Shown here piece after piece: positions 50,393 through 60,519 of a stretch of 64,000 bases of DNA. Below the pieces are notes generated by a model that saw nothing but the letters and a program-made list of their open reading frames with translations, did no database searches and was not told the DNA's origin. The DNA is taken from the NCBI GenBank assembly GCA_025916675.1, contig CP098402.1:2971205-3035204 (forward strand), written 5' to 3'. Source of the stretch: Phycisphaera sp. Its GTDB lineage: Bacteria > Planctomycetota > Phycisphaerae > Phycisphaerales > UBA1924. The position numbers and the translations under genes were made by a program. Every line of letters starts with the position of its first letter. The first letter of the stretch is position 1.

Positions 50393-50953
50393 CTACTCCT
50401 TGGCGCGGGCGAGGTAGCGGCCGTCTTCGGTGGCGACCTTGATCTTCTCGCCGATGGTGATAAACGGCGGAACGCGGGTCTTCAGGCCGGTCTCGCACTC
50501 GGCTTCCTTGAGCTGGTTGGTCGCGGTCGCGCCCTTGATACCCGGGGTGGTGTCGGTGACCTCCACCTCGACACTCGCGGGTAGCTCGATGCTCAGCGGG
50601 TTCTCTTCGTACACCAGCACGGTGCAGGTGGTGTTGGGTGCCAGGTATAGCAGCGCGTCGCCCAGTAACTCGGCCGACAGGATCACCTGGTCATAGTTCT
50701 CGGTGTCCATGAACGTGGCGCCGGTCTGGTCGCTGTAGAGATACTCCATCTCGCGGCGGTCGAGCGGGGCGCTCTCGACCGAGTCGCCACCGGTGTATCG
50801 CTTGTCGATGTGCAGGCCGCTGGACACGTCCTTGAGCTTCACCTGGTAGTAGGCCGGGCCCTTGCCGGGCTTGGTGTGGTCGACCTTGACGACGATGTAG
50901 ACCTTGCCGTCGATCTGGATGGCGTTGCCCTGGCGGATCTCGTTGGCCTTCAT
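50393..50953 (-). CDS. efp: Translation elongation factor P
   Basis: 186 aa, the normal length. EF-P relieves ribosome stalling at Pro-Pro sequences. Three OB-like domains are present: N-terminal with DHTKPGKGPAYYQVKLKD, where the modifiable Lys is the GKG lysine, a middle part with YLYSDQTGATFMDTENYDQ, and the C-terminal domain with IKVATEDGRYLARAKE. The modification enzymes EpmA/EpmB are not in the window. ATG 50953 (MKANEIRQG) is the family start. Confidence 0.95.
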   Translation of the reverse strand: MKANEIRQGNAIQIDGKVYIVVKVDHTKPGKGPAYYQVKLKDVSSGLHIDKRYTGGDSVESAPLDRREMEYLYSDQTGATFMDTENYDQVILSAELLGDALLYLAPNTTCTVLVYEENPLSIELPASVEVEVTDTTPGIKGATATNQLKEAECETGLKTRVPPFITIGEKIKVATEDGRYLARAKE

Positions 50954-51158
50954 AGCGTGATTCCCATTCCTTGCTTCGAGTCGCTGCATCGGGCGGCCGG
51001 GCGCGGGGGCCGCTTGGGGCTCCGCGCGGTTTGATTCGGCTCGTGCCACCCATGCCGCGGGGCCGATGGTAGGCTGGGCCCACCAGCGGCCGACCGCCCC
51101 AGCCGCGTTCGAAGGCCCCAGAACCGAACCCGAGACCCGCCCGAGGCCTACTGCCACG

Positions 51159-52775
51159 ATGCCCCCGCCGTCCGACTCCCACCCAGCACGAACACCGGCC
51201 ACCGACCGGAGTCAGGCGGGCCCCCGGAAGCAGGCCCAGGCCATGGGCCGCCAGGTGGGCGGCGGGCTTACGTGGCTCATGGTCGCCACGGCCGTGGTCA
51301 AGATCGCCAGCCTGGCCAACATCGCCATCCTGGGTGTCCTCTTGGGCAAGGACGACTTCGGCATCTTCGGCACGGCCATCGGGGTCGCCGCCCTGGTCAA
51401 TGTCCTGCGCGACGGCGGCGTCCGCCGAATCCTCATCCAGAAGGGCATCCACCGCTACGACGGGCTCGTCGGCCCGGTGTACGCATGGACGCTCATGCTC
51501 AACCTGGTGGCGGCGGCCATCCTGTGCGCACTCGGCCCCGTGCTCGCGTACATCCATCAAAATGACGAGTATGTGATGGTCATGGTCACGCTCGGTATCG
51601 CCGCGGGCATCTATGGGCCAAGCATGATCTACCGATCGAAGCTGGCGATGGGTTATCGCTTCAAGGCGGCCGCGGCGATGAACGCGAGCAGCTCCATCGT
51701 GCGCTACATCGCCATGGTCGCGCTCGCGCTGGCCGGCGCCGGTCCGCTCACGTTTACATGGTCGTTGGTCATCATGGCCGCGTTCGAGTGGTTGTATGGC
51801 CTCTACCTCACGCGCGACCCATTGATACGCTTCCAGCCCAAGGTGCGCCTCTGGCCCGCCATCTGGGCGCGCACGAAGTGGCTGCTGCTCGGCGCGGTCG
51901 CGCTCGCGCTGCTGCGCCAGGGCGACTACCTCGTGCTGGGCTTCCTGCTCGATGAGAGCGTCATGGGCGTGTACGTGTTCGCCTACATGATCGGCGACCA
52001 GGTCATGGCGCTGCTGGCAAGCAACCTCCGCCAGGTACTCATGCCGACGATGGCCGCCTTCCAGCACGACACCAAACGCCACGCCGCCTCGGTGCTGCGC
52101 GTCAGCGGCGCCCTTACCCTGATCGCCGCAGGGTTCGCCGGCGGCATCGCGGTGACCTTCGACCCATTACAGCAGATCATCTGGCAGGGCAAGTGGGACG
52201 GGGCCGTCCCTGCAGTGCAAGCGCTCTCGCTGTGCTTCGCGCTCCGCCTGCTGGTGACGGTGCAGGAATCCGCCCTCTCGAGCACCGGACGCTTTCGCAC
52301 GCAGTTCTGGTCGCTGCTCGCCCAAGGCACGGGCATGGTCGCCATCGCCGGCGTGGGTGGGCTGCTCTATCCAAACGAGCCCGGCATGATCGCCGCGGGC
52401 GTGGGGCTGTACTTCGTCGTGGGTGTTACGGGCGTGGCCGCGTGGAGCCTGCGCGGCGCTGGGGTTCCGGTCGCATCATTTCTCGGGGTCGTGCTCAAGC
52501 CCTGGGGCATGCTCACGATCCTCGCGCTCATGGTCATCGTGGGAGACTTGTGGATCCAGAACGGCATGCTGCAGAACCCGCAAAGACTGCCGGGCCAAGC
52601 GGGCATCCTCGAAACCGTGGAACGCCTCGCGCTTTCGGCGTGCGTGTACGCCCTATCGGCGTGCGTCCTCGTACGGATAGTGCTGCCGGACACGTTACGA
52701 AGCATTTTTTCGATCGCGCCGGGCAAAGCGGCGCGCATAGCCGGGACGGTTCTCCGCCTCCGGCCAGTGCCTTGA
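51159..52775 (+). CDS. Polysaccharide flippase (MATE/Wzx-like)
   Basis: 538 aa. About twelve to fourteen membrane segments occur, starting with GGGLTWLMVATAVVKIASLANIAI and GVLLGKDDFGIFGTAIGVAALV (typical of oligosaccharide flippases), with RFRTQFWSLLAQ and LFLYF-like segments towards the end. It would move a lipid-linked sugar chain across the inner membrane. The N-terminal 55 residues are polar and Pro-rich. ATG 51159 is inferred. It is divergent from efp and 24 bp before a sulfotransferase gene, suggesting sulfated surface glycan. Confidence 0.87.
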   Translation: MPPPSDSHPARTPATDRSQAGPRKQAQAMGRQVGGGLTWLMVATAVVKIASLANIAILGVLLGKDDFGIFGTAIGVAALVNVLRDGGVRRILIQKGIHRYDGLVGPVYAWTLMLNLVAAAILCALGPVLAYIHQNDEYVMVMVTLGIAAGIYGPSMIYRSKLAMGYRFKAAAAMNASSSIVRYIAMVALALAGAGPLTFTWSLVIMAAFEWLYGLYLTRDPLIRFQPKVRLWPAIWARTKWLLLGAVALALLRQGDYLVLGFLLDESVMGVYVFAYMIGDQVMALLASNLRQVLMPTMAAFQHDTKRHAASVLRVSGALTLIAAGFAGGIAVTFDPLQQIIWQGKWDGAVPAVQALSLCFALRLLVTVQESALSSTGRFRTQFWSLLAQGTGMVAIAGVGGLLYPNEPGMIAAGVGLYFVVGVTGVAAWSLRGAGVPVASFLGVVLKPWGMLTILALMVIVGDLWIQNGMLQNPQRLPGQAGILETVERLALSACVYALSACVLVRIVLPDTLRSIFSIAPGKAARIAGTVLRLRPVP

Positions 52776-52799
52776 CATGATCGGGGGTAGGATGCGATC

Positions 52800-53756
52800 A
52801 TGCCTCGTTTCTTCTTCATAACTGGAACCCCCCGATCGGGAACAACGCTCTTGCAAGCCATGCTCTCGCGTGGCCAGGGCGTGTTTATTCCTCCCGAGAC
52901 ACACTTCATGGGCCTCCTTTGGCGACAACGAAAGAAGCTCGGCCCGATCGCGAGCGATGACGGGTGGAACGCCGCCAAGCGGGCCCTCATACGGCGCAAT
53001 GAACTCGCAACAATTGCTCTAGAACGCGCACGGTTCGAAGAATTGGCCGAATCGGGCCCCAGGCACTACGGGACGCTGATGTCCGCGTGGCTCCGTGCCG
53101 CCGCAGAAGCGCACGCGTCCTACGACGATCAAACACCCGCCATCATCGGTGAAAAGAGCCCGGCCCACGCTCAGGACATACTCGAGTTGCTGGCGATGAT
53201 GCCCGATTCGAGCGTCGTACACATCATCAGAGATCCGCGTGATGTCGCCGCCAGCCAGCGAGAGGCTTGGAATACCCCGACGATGTCCGCGGCAATCCGA
53301 TGGACGCTCGATCAAAAGCTCCAGGGCGACCTCGAAACGATCGTCTCGCCGTCGCGCTTCGTGACGGTGCATTACGAGGATCTCGTGACCGATCCAGAGT
53401 CCCAGCTACGCCGCATCTGCGACGTGCTCCCAATGGAGTACACGGCCGAGATGCTCGAGCCCCACAAACGGACCGCCAAGGGGTACGCCGATCACGAGAC
53501 TCACAAGAAGCGCACGCTCGAGCCCGTCACCAACTCACGCGTCGGTCGGTTTCGCCAGAAACTCCCGTATTGGAAGATCGGTGCCATCGAGCGCATTTGC
53601 GGCCAGCAGATGGACCGACTCGGATACGAAAGAGTGGGAGCTCGCCGGCCGATCCCCGAACTCGGCGTGGCAACCCTGGCCCTGCCCATGGTGTGGCACA
53701 AGGCGATCACACTGACCCCAGCCAACCGCATCGCCAAGCAGGCCCGCAACGCATGA
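52800..53756 (+). CDS. Sulfotransferase family protein
   Basis: 318 aa. The 5'-phosphosulfate loop is GTPRSGTTLLQAML near the N-terminus and the 3'-phosphate motif is IIRDPRDVAASQREAW. These are the PAPS-binding motifs of cytosolic-type sulfotransferases. The middle shows YEDLVTDPESQLRRICDVL. It would transfer sulfate onto a carbohydrate, perhaps the polymer exported by the adjacent flippase. ATG 52800; no other sulfation gene is in the window. Confidence 0.92.
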   Translation: MPRFFFITGTPRSGTTLLQAMLSRGQGVFIPPETHFMGLLWRQRKKLGPIASDDGWNAAKRALIRRNELATIALERARFEELAESGPRHYGTLMSAWLRAAAEAHASYDDQTPAIIGEKSPAHAQDILELLAMMPDSSVVHIIRDPRDVAASQREAWNTPTMSAAIRWTLDQKLQGDLETIVSPSRFVTVHYEDLVTDPESQLRRICDVLPMEYTAEMLEPHKRTAKGYADHETHKKRTLEPVTNSRVGRFRQKLPYWKIGAIERICGQQMDRLGYERVGARRPIPELGVATLALPMVWHKAITLTPANRIAKQARNA

Positions 53757-53975
53757 TCCGGTTGTTCGAGCACAAAGCACGGCAGTGCTCGGTCCGAGCA
53801 CTCCGGAATAAACCCGCCCCCCGAGTTCTTGTTTTGTTTGGAATGCCGCCGAGGCCGTCTCAGACCGGTCGGGCTACAGTGGACGCTCATCACACGAGAA
53901 CCAGCAATCGGACGCTCCCGATTTCTGGATGACGCCCATTATCCGAAGACCCTTCACGGAGGACCCACCCCTCGT

Positions 53976-54203
53976 ATGGCCAAACAAGACGACAAATTTA
54001 CGATGGAAGCCATCGTCGTCGAGGCGCTCCCCAACGCCATGTTCAAGGTGCGCCTGCCTAACGAGCAGCAGACCGAGATCCTCGCCTACGTGTCCGGCAA
54101 GATGCGCAAGCACTACATCCGCATCACCCCGGGCGACACCGTCACCGTCGAGATGTCGCCCTACGACCTCACCAAGGGTCGCATCACCTTCCGCGGCCGC
54201 TGA
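53976..54203 (+). CDS. infA: Translation initiation factor IF-1
   Basis: 75 aa, normal length. An S1/OB-fold protein that binds the ribosomal A site during initiation. It has [52 protein letters not shown] split around the RNA-binding face and [12 protein letters not shown] at the C-terminus. The GGAGG upstream is 12 bases from the ATG, a longer spacing than usual. It stands alone rather than in a ribosomal-protein operon. Confidence 0.96.
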   Translation: MAKQDDKFTMEAIVVEALPNAMFKVRLPNEQQTEILAYVSGKMRKHYIRITPGDTVTVEMSPYDLTKGRITFRGR

Positions 54204-54329
54204 CGCCCCTGCAACCAAACGCATAACAACTAACCCCCCGCGTCCGCGTCATCAAGGGGCAGTTTTGATGGTCTGTGAACTCCCTTCGGGCGAGCCCGTA
54301 CAGTTGCGGGAACCCCGAGGAGGATCGCC

Positions 54330-55388
54330 ATGACAATGCGCGTACGAATCGTGAAGTTGCTGACACTCTCGATCGTGGCGGCCGCCATGATCGCCCGACC
54401 GCAAGCGGCGTCCGCCCAGGACCAAACGACCTTGTTGGAATTGGCGGACAGGCTCCAGTCCGATGAAACCTACCCCAGCGTGCAACATTACAAACTGGTG
54501 CACCCGGTGCTGCGATACCCCGCGCGTGTGCAGCGCCTCGAACGGCAACCGGACGCTCGACGGCTCTTGTCCGAAACAACCGAGCAGCTCTACGCCGAGC
54601 TCATTCTCGGCACCCAGGAAGGCCCCTACACACCGACCCAGCCCATCGAGCCGCGCCGCTGGGGCGACATGAACCGCGAGTACGAGCTCCGCTACGAGCA
54701 CGACGGCACCGATCTGCGTGGGCTCGTGGTCGAGCCCGCGGGCGGCGAGCTGCGCGGCACCGTGCTCATCGTCCACCAATGGCGAGGCCTGGGCGACGAA
54801 GAGAAGGAACGCGCCCGCATGCTCGCCAAGCTCGGCTACCGCGCCTTCGCGCTCGACATGTACGGCGACGGCGTCCGAGCCGAGAACAACGAAGAGGCCT
54901 CCGAGCTCGCCGGCAAGTACTACGAAGACCGCCCGCTCATGCGCGGCCGCGTGCAGGCCGCCATCGATGCCCTCGAGAGCGAGGGCAAGCTCACCGACAA
55001 CCTCGCCGCCATCGGCTACTGCTTCGGCGGCACCGTCGTGCTCGAGTGCGCCCGCAATGGTTTCGACCTCGACGCCGTTGTCAGCTTCCACGGCGGGTTG
55101 GAGTTCGAGAGCGCCCCGCGCCGCGATCAGGTGAAGGCAAGCGTCTTGGTCTGCAACGGCTACGCCGATCCCTACGTGCCCATCGAAGACCGCCAGGACT
55201 TCAAGCGTGAGATGGAGCAGGCCGAGGCCGACTTCGTGTTCATCGACTACGCCGACGCCGTCCACAGCTTCACCAGCAAGGCCGCCGGCCCGCCCGCCGA
55301 GGGCAAGGGTGCGGCCTACGACGAGACCGCCGACAAGCGTTCATGGACGGCGATGAAGGGCTTCTTCGAGGAAGCCATGCCGAATTAA
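54330..55388 (+). CDS. Secreted dienelactone-hydrolase-family protein
   Basis: 352 aa. The signal peptide is about 1-30 (ending ASAQD). An N-terminal extension of about 80 residues precedes the alpha/beta-hydrolase domain. Catalytic triad candidates are Cys in IGYCFGG, Asp in NGYADPYVP and His in ADAVHSFT. HQWRGLGDEEK is the usual oxyanion-turn block. It would hydrolyse an ester or lactone in the periplasm. GAGGATCGCC precedes the ATG. The TAA stop overlaps the convergent MscS stop as TTAA. Confidence 0.85.
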   Translation: MTMRVRIVKLLTLSIVAAAMIARPQAASAQDQTTLLELADRLQSDETYPSVQHYKLVHPVLRYPARVQRLERQPDARRLLSETTEQLYAELILGTQEGPYTPTQPIEPRRWGDMNREYELRYEHDGTDLRGLVVEPAGGELRGTVLIVHQWRGLGDEEKERARMLAKLGYRAFALDMYGDGVRAENNEEASELAGKYYEDRPLMRGRVQAAIDALESEGKLTDNLAAIGYCFGGTVVLECARNGFDLDAVVSFHGGLEFESAPRRDQVKASVLVCNGYADPYVPIEDRQDFKREMEQAEADFVFIDYADAVHSFTSKAAGPPAEGKGAAYDETADKRSWTAMKGFFEEAMPN

Positions 55389-56377
55389 TCGCCCTCACTC
55401 GCTTCCGCCTCACGCTGCTCGATACCCAACGCGTGCTTGAACGTGAGCGTCCGATACGGGAAGGGGATCTCAATGCCCGCGTTGTCGAGCGCACTCTTGA
55501 TGGCCTCGACCACCTCGTCGCGGCTCTTGCGCTGGTCCAGCGGCGTCGCGCCCGTCCACCACGCCACCTCGAAGTTGATGCTGCTGCTGGCAAACTCCTG
55601 GGCGAATACCTGGACGCCCAGACGCTTCTGGATGGTCTCGCAGCCTTGCACGGCTTCTTCGATCACCGCACGCGAGTCGGCGACGCTCTCGCCATACGCC
55701 ACGCCCACGATCACCTCCAGGCGGCGGTGCGACCGGTCGGTCAGCACGTCGACCGGATTCTTATAGATCGTCACGTTCGGCACAATCACAAGCTCGCCCC
55801 GCACCGTTCGCAGCACGGTGTTGCGGACGGTGACGTTCACGACGCGGCCGGTAATGCCGTTGCACGAGATCCAGTCGCCGTTCTCGAAGGGGAAGCGCCA
55901 CAAAATCAGTACGCCGGCAAAGAAGTTCTCGAAGATGTCCTTGAACGCCAGGCCTATGGCGATCGAGCCCACGCCCAGAGCGGTCAGCGCCTTGGTAGGT
56001 GTGAGCCCGGGAAACGTGACCATCGCCGCGATCATCAGGCCAACACCCCAGACGCCGAGGACGACGAACCGGACGATGAGTTCCTTCAATGAGTCACGCA
56101 TCCGAACGCCCGAAAGTAATCGCCGGGCGATGAAGCGGGCCAACTGCCCCACGACGAGCGTGGCCAGAACCACGAGCACGCCGGCAACTATCAGCGGCAG
56201 ATGGGCCAGGAAGCTCTCGGCGATCGACCGGAGGGTGTCCATCACGGTCGCGGAGGGATCTCCCAGGGCCGAATCGCCCGGTGATGCCGCCGCATCAACT
56301 GTCCCGTCGGCCCGCGTTCCATCACCTTCAGGGGCCGCAGGATCGCTCGGAGTCTCTTGGGCTTGGAGCATGCTCAT
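55385..56377 (-). CDS. Small-conductance mechanosensitive channel (MscS family)
   Basis: 330 aa. A polar N-terminal part (about 1-47) leads to three membrane segments (about 48-130), the third with ALTALGVGSIAIGLAFKDIFENFFAGVL, followed by the beta domain PFENGDWISCNGITGRVVNVTVRNT and the cytoplasmic vestibule. It opens under membrane tension to release solutes on osmotic downshift. The first ATG fits. It shares the TTAA stop overlap with the gene at 54330. Confidence 0.9.
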   Translation of the reverse strand: MSMLQAQETPSDPAAPEGDGTRADGTVDAAASPGDSALGDPSATVMDTLRSIAESFLAHLPLIVAGVLVVLATLVVGQLARFIARRLLSGVRMRDSLKELIVRFVVLGVWGVGLMIAAMVTFPGLTPTKALTALGVGSIAIGLAFKDIFENFFAGVLILWRFPFENGDWISCNGITGRVVNVTVRNTVLRTVRGELVIVPNVTIYKNPVDVLTDRSHRRLEVIVGVAYGESVADSRAVIEEAVQGCETIQKRLGVQVFAQEFASSSINFEVAWWTGATPLDQRKSRDEVVEAIKSALDNAGIEIPFPYRTLTFKHALGIEQREAEASEGD

Positions 56378-56425
56378 GGATCGAGCCTAGGGACCAAAAA
56401 CCCGCATAGCACCAGAGAGGAACGC

Positions 56426-57307
56426 TCAGTCCGGCACGATCTGGATGAGCAAAACTTCATACAATCGCTCGCGTCGCTCCTCATCCAGTTCGCGATAGAT
56501 CGCGAGCATCGCCTCGCGTCGCCGCTGCGGTGTGGCCTGCAATCGCGTGTCCTTGATGTGCTCGAGCACGACGTCTCGGATCGCCGCCCGCTGCGCCTCG
56601 GTCGGCTCGACGCCGTCGTAGATGCTCTCGAGCAGTTCGCGGTATCGCCGCAGCGTCTGGTCGTACGCCGTGCGCAGCTCCGCCTGGAACAGCTCGAACG
56701 CCAGACGCTCCCGGGCCGCGACAATGATGGGGTCGTCGCTCTCGACCGGCGACCCCGCGCCATCCATCCGATCCGCAAGCCGATCGCCCAAGCGCTCGCG
56801 CAGCATCGCATCGAAGTATTCCGACACCATCGAACGCAGCTTGGGAGCGTGCTCCGCCCCGATGGCGTCTGCCAGGTCATCCAGAAGCGGCGCATGGGAT
56901 TGGCCGGGCTCGAACCGCTCCCACATCGCCCGCATCTCGTCACGCGCGGCGTCGGCCTCGCCGGCGGTAATAAGATCCGTCACGACGCGCACGGTGTCGA
57001 GCTCGTCAACCAGCAGCATCCGCATCGCCTCGCTGCGGGCCGCAACGACGCCCCGCACACGCTCGGACACCCCGGCCGGCAACCCCGACGCCGGCACCAG
57101 CGCCTGCACTGCCGCGACCTCGGGCCGCCCCTCGACGCGGATCAGCCGGCCGTCCATGCCATGCCGAACGATCGTGGCCTGGGCATCGACCGTTGGCCCC
57201 GCCAGCAGATCTGGCGCGGTGTCCTGGGCCATGGCCATGTGTGGCACCAAGACCAACGCAACCACAGCGAGCGAGACAACGAACTCTGGGAACCGGCAAC
57301 CGAGCAT
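56426..57307 (-). CDS. Secreted protein of unknown function, helical
   Basis: 293 aa. The signal peptide is about 1-28 (EFVVSLAVVALVLVPHMAMAQ). The mature part is highly charged and helical, rich in Arg, Glu and Ala, with RRYRELLESIYDGVEPTEAQRAAI-like segments and a C-terminal EERRERLYEVLLIQIVPD. No enzymatic motif is seen. GGAGGTG precedes the ATG. The thioredoxin-like lipoprotein gene lies upstream on the same strand, so the pair may be co-transcribed. Confidence 0.6.
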   Translation of the reverse strand: MLGCRFPEFVVSLAVVALVLVPHMAMAQDTAPDLLAGPTVDAQATIVRHGMDGRLIRVEGRPEVAAVQALVPASGLPAGVSERVRGVVAARSEAMRMLLVDELDTVRVVTDLITAGEADAARDEMRAMWERFEPGQSHAPLLDDLADAIGAEHAPKLRSMVSEYFDAMLRERLGDRLADRMDGAGSPVESDDPIIVAARERLAFELFQAELRTAYDQTLRRYRELLESIYDGVEPTEAQRAAIRDVVLEHIKDTRLQATPQRRREAMLAIYRELDEERRERLYEVLLIQIVPD

Positions 57308-57370
57308 GGCGCACCTCCACACAGGTGTACGCCGCTCCCGCGGTGTTCGTTTGGGATCGGCCCGCAATGC

Positions 57371-57961
57371 TCAGCCGCCGGTGCCTGGCTCGGCTTTCTC
57401 GCCACGGAGCGTCTGGAGCAACGCGGCAACTTCGATCGCCTGCGAGGCCGAGTAGCCCCGATCGGTGAACCACCCAACCCGTCCCTGGCGATCGAGCACC
57501 AGCACACGCGCGTTGCGGCCATTCTCGGTGCCGGTGAACTCGGCGACCGGATCGGCCGCCCCGCCGTAGAGCGTGACCACCGCGCCCCAGTCCTCCCGCG
57601 GGATGCCCGATCGCATGCCGTCGTCGATCCAGCCCGATGCGAGCGACGTCACCAACCCCGGGATGGTCGGCACCTCAACGATCCGCGCCGTCACGCCCGC
57701 CTGCAATAAGCCGAGGATCCAGCGATCGATGTCGAACTGTGTGCCCTGGCGATAGCCAACGAACAAGACCACCGGCTCGCCCGCGAACGCATCGGGCAGC
57801 GTGACCTCGTTCTCTTCGAGCGATTCGCCCGTGACGGCCGGGAACACCTCGCCCGTCGGGTCGCGGTTGGGCACCGTCGACGCGCACCCGTGCATGACCA
57901 GCAAGGTTGGCACCAGAATCACAACGACCGCCAGCGGCACGATCCAACGAAGGCGTCGCAT
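57371..57961 (-). CDS. Thioredoxin-fold lipoprotein
   Basis: 196 aa. The signal ends VMHGC (lipobox, Cys about 26). The mature part has FPAVTGESLEENEVTLPDAFAG and VVLFVGYRQGTQFDIDRWI, then RVLVLDRQGRVGWF, the AhpC/TSA or YtfJ-like pattern without a catalytic CxxC. It may act as a structural thioredoxin-like binding protein. It stops 63 bp before the helical secreted gene and starts next to the isocitrate dehydrogenase stop. Confidence 0.7.
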   Translation of the reverse strand: MRRLRWIVPLAVVVILVPTLLVMHGCASTVPNRDPTGEVFPAVTGESLEENEVTLPDAFAGEPVVLFVGYRQGTQFDIDRWILGLLQAGVTARIVEVPTIPGLVTSLASGWIDDGMRSGIPREDWGAVVTLYGGAADPVAEFTGTENGRNARVLVLDRQGRVGWFTDRGYSASQAIEVAALLQTLRGEKAEPGTGG

Positions 57962-57962
57962 C

Positions 57963-59465
57963 CTACTGCCCCTGCGCCAGCGAATACCCGGGCTTCCCGT
58001 CGTAATACTTCAGCGGTTGAAAGTCCGTCACCCCAAACTTCTCGGCGATACGACCGAGCAACTTAATGAGCGTTGCCTGGTCCATGCCCGCCGCCTGACC
58101 CATGTCTCGTAGCTCGAAGCGGCAGCGGTAGTAATCGACGATGTCCGTGTACACGCTACCACTGGGCCACACCTGCGTGCCGCGGTTGCTCATCATGGTC
58201 AGCTTGAAGGGCGTGCCCTCGCAGATGCTCCCGAGCTGATCGCCAAGCGGCTTGGGCTCGAGGATCGTGTCGAGGTAGATATCACATCCCACCAGCTCGC
58301 TCTTCGCATCGGCGAACGTGCGCATGAGCGTGTGCCCTTCGGGCCGCGAGGGCCGGCTGTGCTCGACCTTCGCGCTCACGCCCTCGGTCGGCCGCACGAC
58401 GTGCGTGCTTGGTTCCTTGCCGAGATTCTCCGCGATCGCGGCACCGTACTCACGTGTGCCCACGGCCGGCTTGCCGGAATTCGCGCCAAAGTCCCCGGTA
58501 TGCACGCCCTGCTCGAGCGTGTGCATCAGCGCGTTCTCGATCGAGTTGGCCTGGGCCAGCAGCCCGATATGCCGCAACATCAGGATGCCGCTCAGCAGCA
58601 GGCTCGTCGGGTTGGCGATGCCCTTGCCGGCAATATCGGGTGCCGTGCCGTGGACCGCCTCGAAGATGCTCACGTTCTTGCCGATGTTCGCGCTCGGCGC
58701 AAAACCAAGCCCGCCCACGAGCCCGGCGGCCAGATCGCTCACGATATCGCCCTGCAGATTTGGCAGCACCACCATGTCGTAGGCTTGGGGCTTGAGCACC
58801 AGGTTCATGCACAGCGCGTCGATGATCACGTCGCCGATCTCGATCTCGGGGTACTCCTTGGCGACCGTCTTGAACCGTTCGAGGAACAGGCCGTCGCTCA
58901 TCTTCATGATGTTGGCCTTGTGCCCGCAGTGCACCTTGGTGATGCCAAGCCGCCGCGCCGTCTCGAACGCCTCGTGGTGCACCTGATCGCACCCCGGAGC
59001 GCTGATCAGCCGCTTGCACTCCACCACGTCGGCGGTCAGCCGGTGCTCGATACCGCCGTAGGTGTCCTCGATGTTCTCACGCACGATCACAACATCGATC
59101 GGCACGCCCGCCTTGCTGTACACCGTCTCGACGTTGGGCAGCGTCTGGAAGTGCCGGATGTTGGCGAACGCGCCGTACATCTTCCGCAGCGTCACGTTGA
59201 TGCTCTTGCCGCCCTTGCCCACCGGCGTGCCCATCGGCCCCTTGTACACCAGGCCCGTCTCCTCGACGATCCGCATCCCGCCTTCGCTGATGCCCATCGA
59301 GTTGCCGGCCTCGAACACCCGCTCGCCCATCTCGGCGGGCACGAACTCGACGTGCTCCATCACGCCAGCGGCCTCGAAGATGCCCAGGCACGCGGCCATG
59401 ATCTCGGGACCGATGCCATCACCCTCGGCCAGGGCGATCTTCAGTTTTTGCGACGATTGCGACAT
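57963..59465 (-). CDS. Isocitrate dehydrogenase, NADP-type
   Basis: 500 aa. It converts isocitrate to 2-oxoglutarate and CO2 in the TCA cycle. Motifs are [12 protein letters not shown] at the N-terminus, [36 protein letters not shown], a metal-binding [10 protein letters not shown] with VVLPNLQGD, and the NAD(P)-binding [18 protein letters not shown]. It belongs to the longer type with an extra C-terminal domain of about 140 residues that includes VGCDIYLDT, rather than the E. coli form. The ATG at 59465 starts MSQSSQK. It stops within two bases of the lipoprotein gene downstream. Confidence 0.94.
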   Translation of the reverse strand: MSQSSQKLKIALAEGDGIGPEIMAACLGIFEAAGVMEHVEFVPAEMGERVFEAGNSMGISEGGMRIVEETGLVYKGPMGTPVGKGGKSINVTLRKMYGAFANIRHFQTLPNVETVYSKAGVPIDVVIVRENIEDTYGGIEHRLTADVVECKRLISAPGCDQVHHEAFETARRLGITKVHCGHKANIMKMSDGLFLERFKTVAKEYPEIEIGDVIIDALCMNLVLKPQAYDMVVLPNLQGDIVSDLAAGLVGGLGFAPSANIGKNVSIFEAVHGTAPDIAGKGIANPTSLLLSGILMLRHIGLLAQANSIENALMHTLEQGVHTGDFGANSGKPAVGTREYGAAIAENLGKEPSTHVVRPTEGVSAKVEHSRPSRPEGHTLMRTFADAKSELVGCDIYLDTILEPKPLGDQLGSICEGTPFKLTMMSNRGTQVWPSGSVYTDIVDYYRCRFELRDMGQAAGMDQATLIKLLGRIAEKFGVTDFQPLKYYDGKPGYSLAQGQ

Positions 59466-59578
59466 GCGGCGGCCACCTCTCCCGTGCGAACCAGTGAGCG
59501 AGAATTCACGAACAAACCCCGCCACAGATCGCTCGGCGGGGGTGCAGGGTAGGGCCTCAGACGCACTTCGGACAGCAG

Positions 59579-60517
59579 CTATCGCGCGGCGGCCGCCCGC
59601 CGCAACCGCTCGCGGACGGCGTCCCACACCGGGCCCTCGCCCCGGGGCTCGCACACCGCGATGACCGAAGCTCCCGCGCCATCCGCCCCGCGCAAGGCCG
59701 CGTACAACTCCCGGGCGTACGCCAAGGCCCCGGCGGGCATCGACACACCAGCACCCGACGAATCGCCCGGCGGCGGCAGCACCACGGCGTGCCCATCTGC
59801 CATCGCCGCATCGATCTCATCTCTCGTGCGCACCAGCACCACCCTCGCCCGCGGCTGGTAGTGCGGCCCGATCATCCCCGGGCTGGCAACCGCCCCACCC
59901 GCTTCTTCGGTGCCAAGGACCGGAACCGACGCGACCCGCTCCAACGCCCCCGCGCCGATCACGCCCGGCCTGAGCACCCTCAACCCATCATCACCCACCG
60001 ACACCACGGTCGATTCCAGCCCCACCTCGCACGCCCCGCCGTCGAGCACGAACACCTCGGCGTCGCTCCACACACCACGCACGTGCTCCACCCTCGTCGG
60101 CGACACATACCCCGATCGGTTCGCGCTCGGCGCTACCAGCGGCTCCCCAACCGAATCGATGAGCGCCAGCGCCACCGGATGCCGTGGTACCCGCACCGCC
60201 ACGGTGCCGCCGCCCGCCGTCACGACATCGGGCACCCACTCCGCCCTGGGCAACACCAGCGTCAAAGGCCCGGGCCAGAACGCCCGCGCGAGCGCATCGG
60301 CCTCTGCCGGCCACAGCGCACAACACCCGCGCGCCATCTCCAGCGTGCCGGCATGCACGATCAACGGATTGGTCCCCGGCCGGCCCTTCGCAGCAAACAC
60401 ACGCCCGACCGCATCAGCATCCCGCGCGACCGCCGCCAGCCCGTACACCGTCTCGGTGGGCATCACCACCAGCCCGCCCGCGCGCAAGTGCGCCGCCGCG
60501 TGGGCGATCGCGTCCAT
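59579..60517 (-). CDS. Threonylcarbamoyl-AMP synthase (Sua5/YrdC/YwlC family)
   Basis: 312 aa. It makes threonylcarbamoyl-AMP for the t6A37 modification of tRNAs that read ANN codons. VMPTETVYGLAAVARD, AAKGRPGTNPLIVH, LTLVLPRA and VAPSANRSGYVSPT are the YrdC domain signatures, and the C-terminal GPHYQPRARVVLV block is the Sua5 domain that separates the long form from E. coli TsaC. The start is the first ATG and lies 2 bp after the stop of the TolC-like gene upstream, so the two are probably one transcript. Confidence 0.93.
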   Translation of the reverse strand: MDAIAHAAAHLRAGGLVVMPTETVYGLAAVARDADAVGRVFAAKGRPGTNPLIVHAGTLEMARGCCALWPAEADALARAFWPGPLTLVLPRAEWVPDVVTAGGGTVAVRVPRHPVALALIDSVGEPLVAPSANRSGYVSPTRVEHVRGVWSDAEVFVLDGGACEVGLESTVVSVGDDGLRVLRPGVIGAGALERVASVPVLGTEEAGGAVASPGMIGPHYQPRARVVLVRTRDEIDAAMADGHAVVLPPPGDSSGAGVSMPAGALAYARELYAALRGADGAGASVIAVCEPRGEGPVWDAVRERLRRAAAAR

Positions 60518-60519
60518 CG

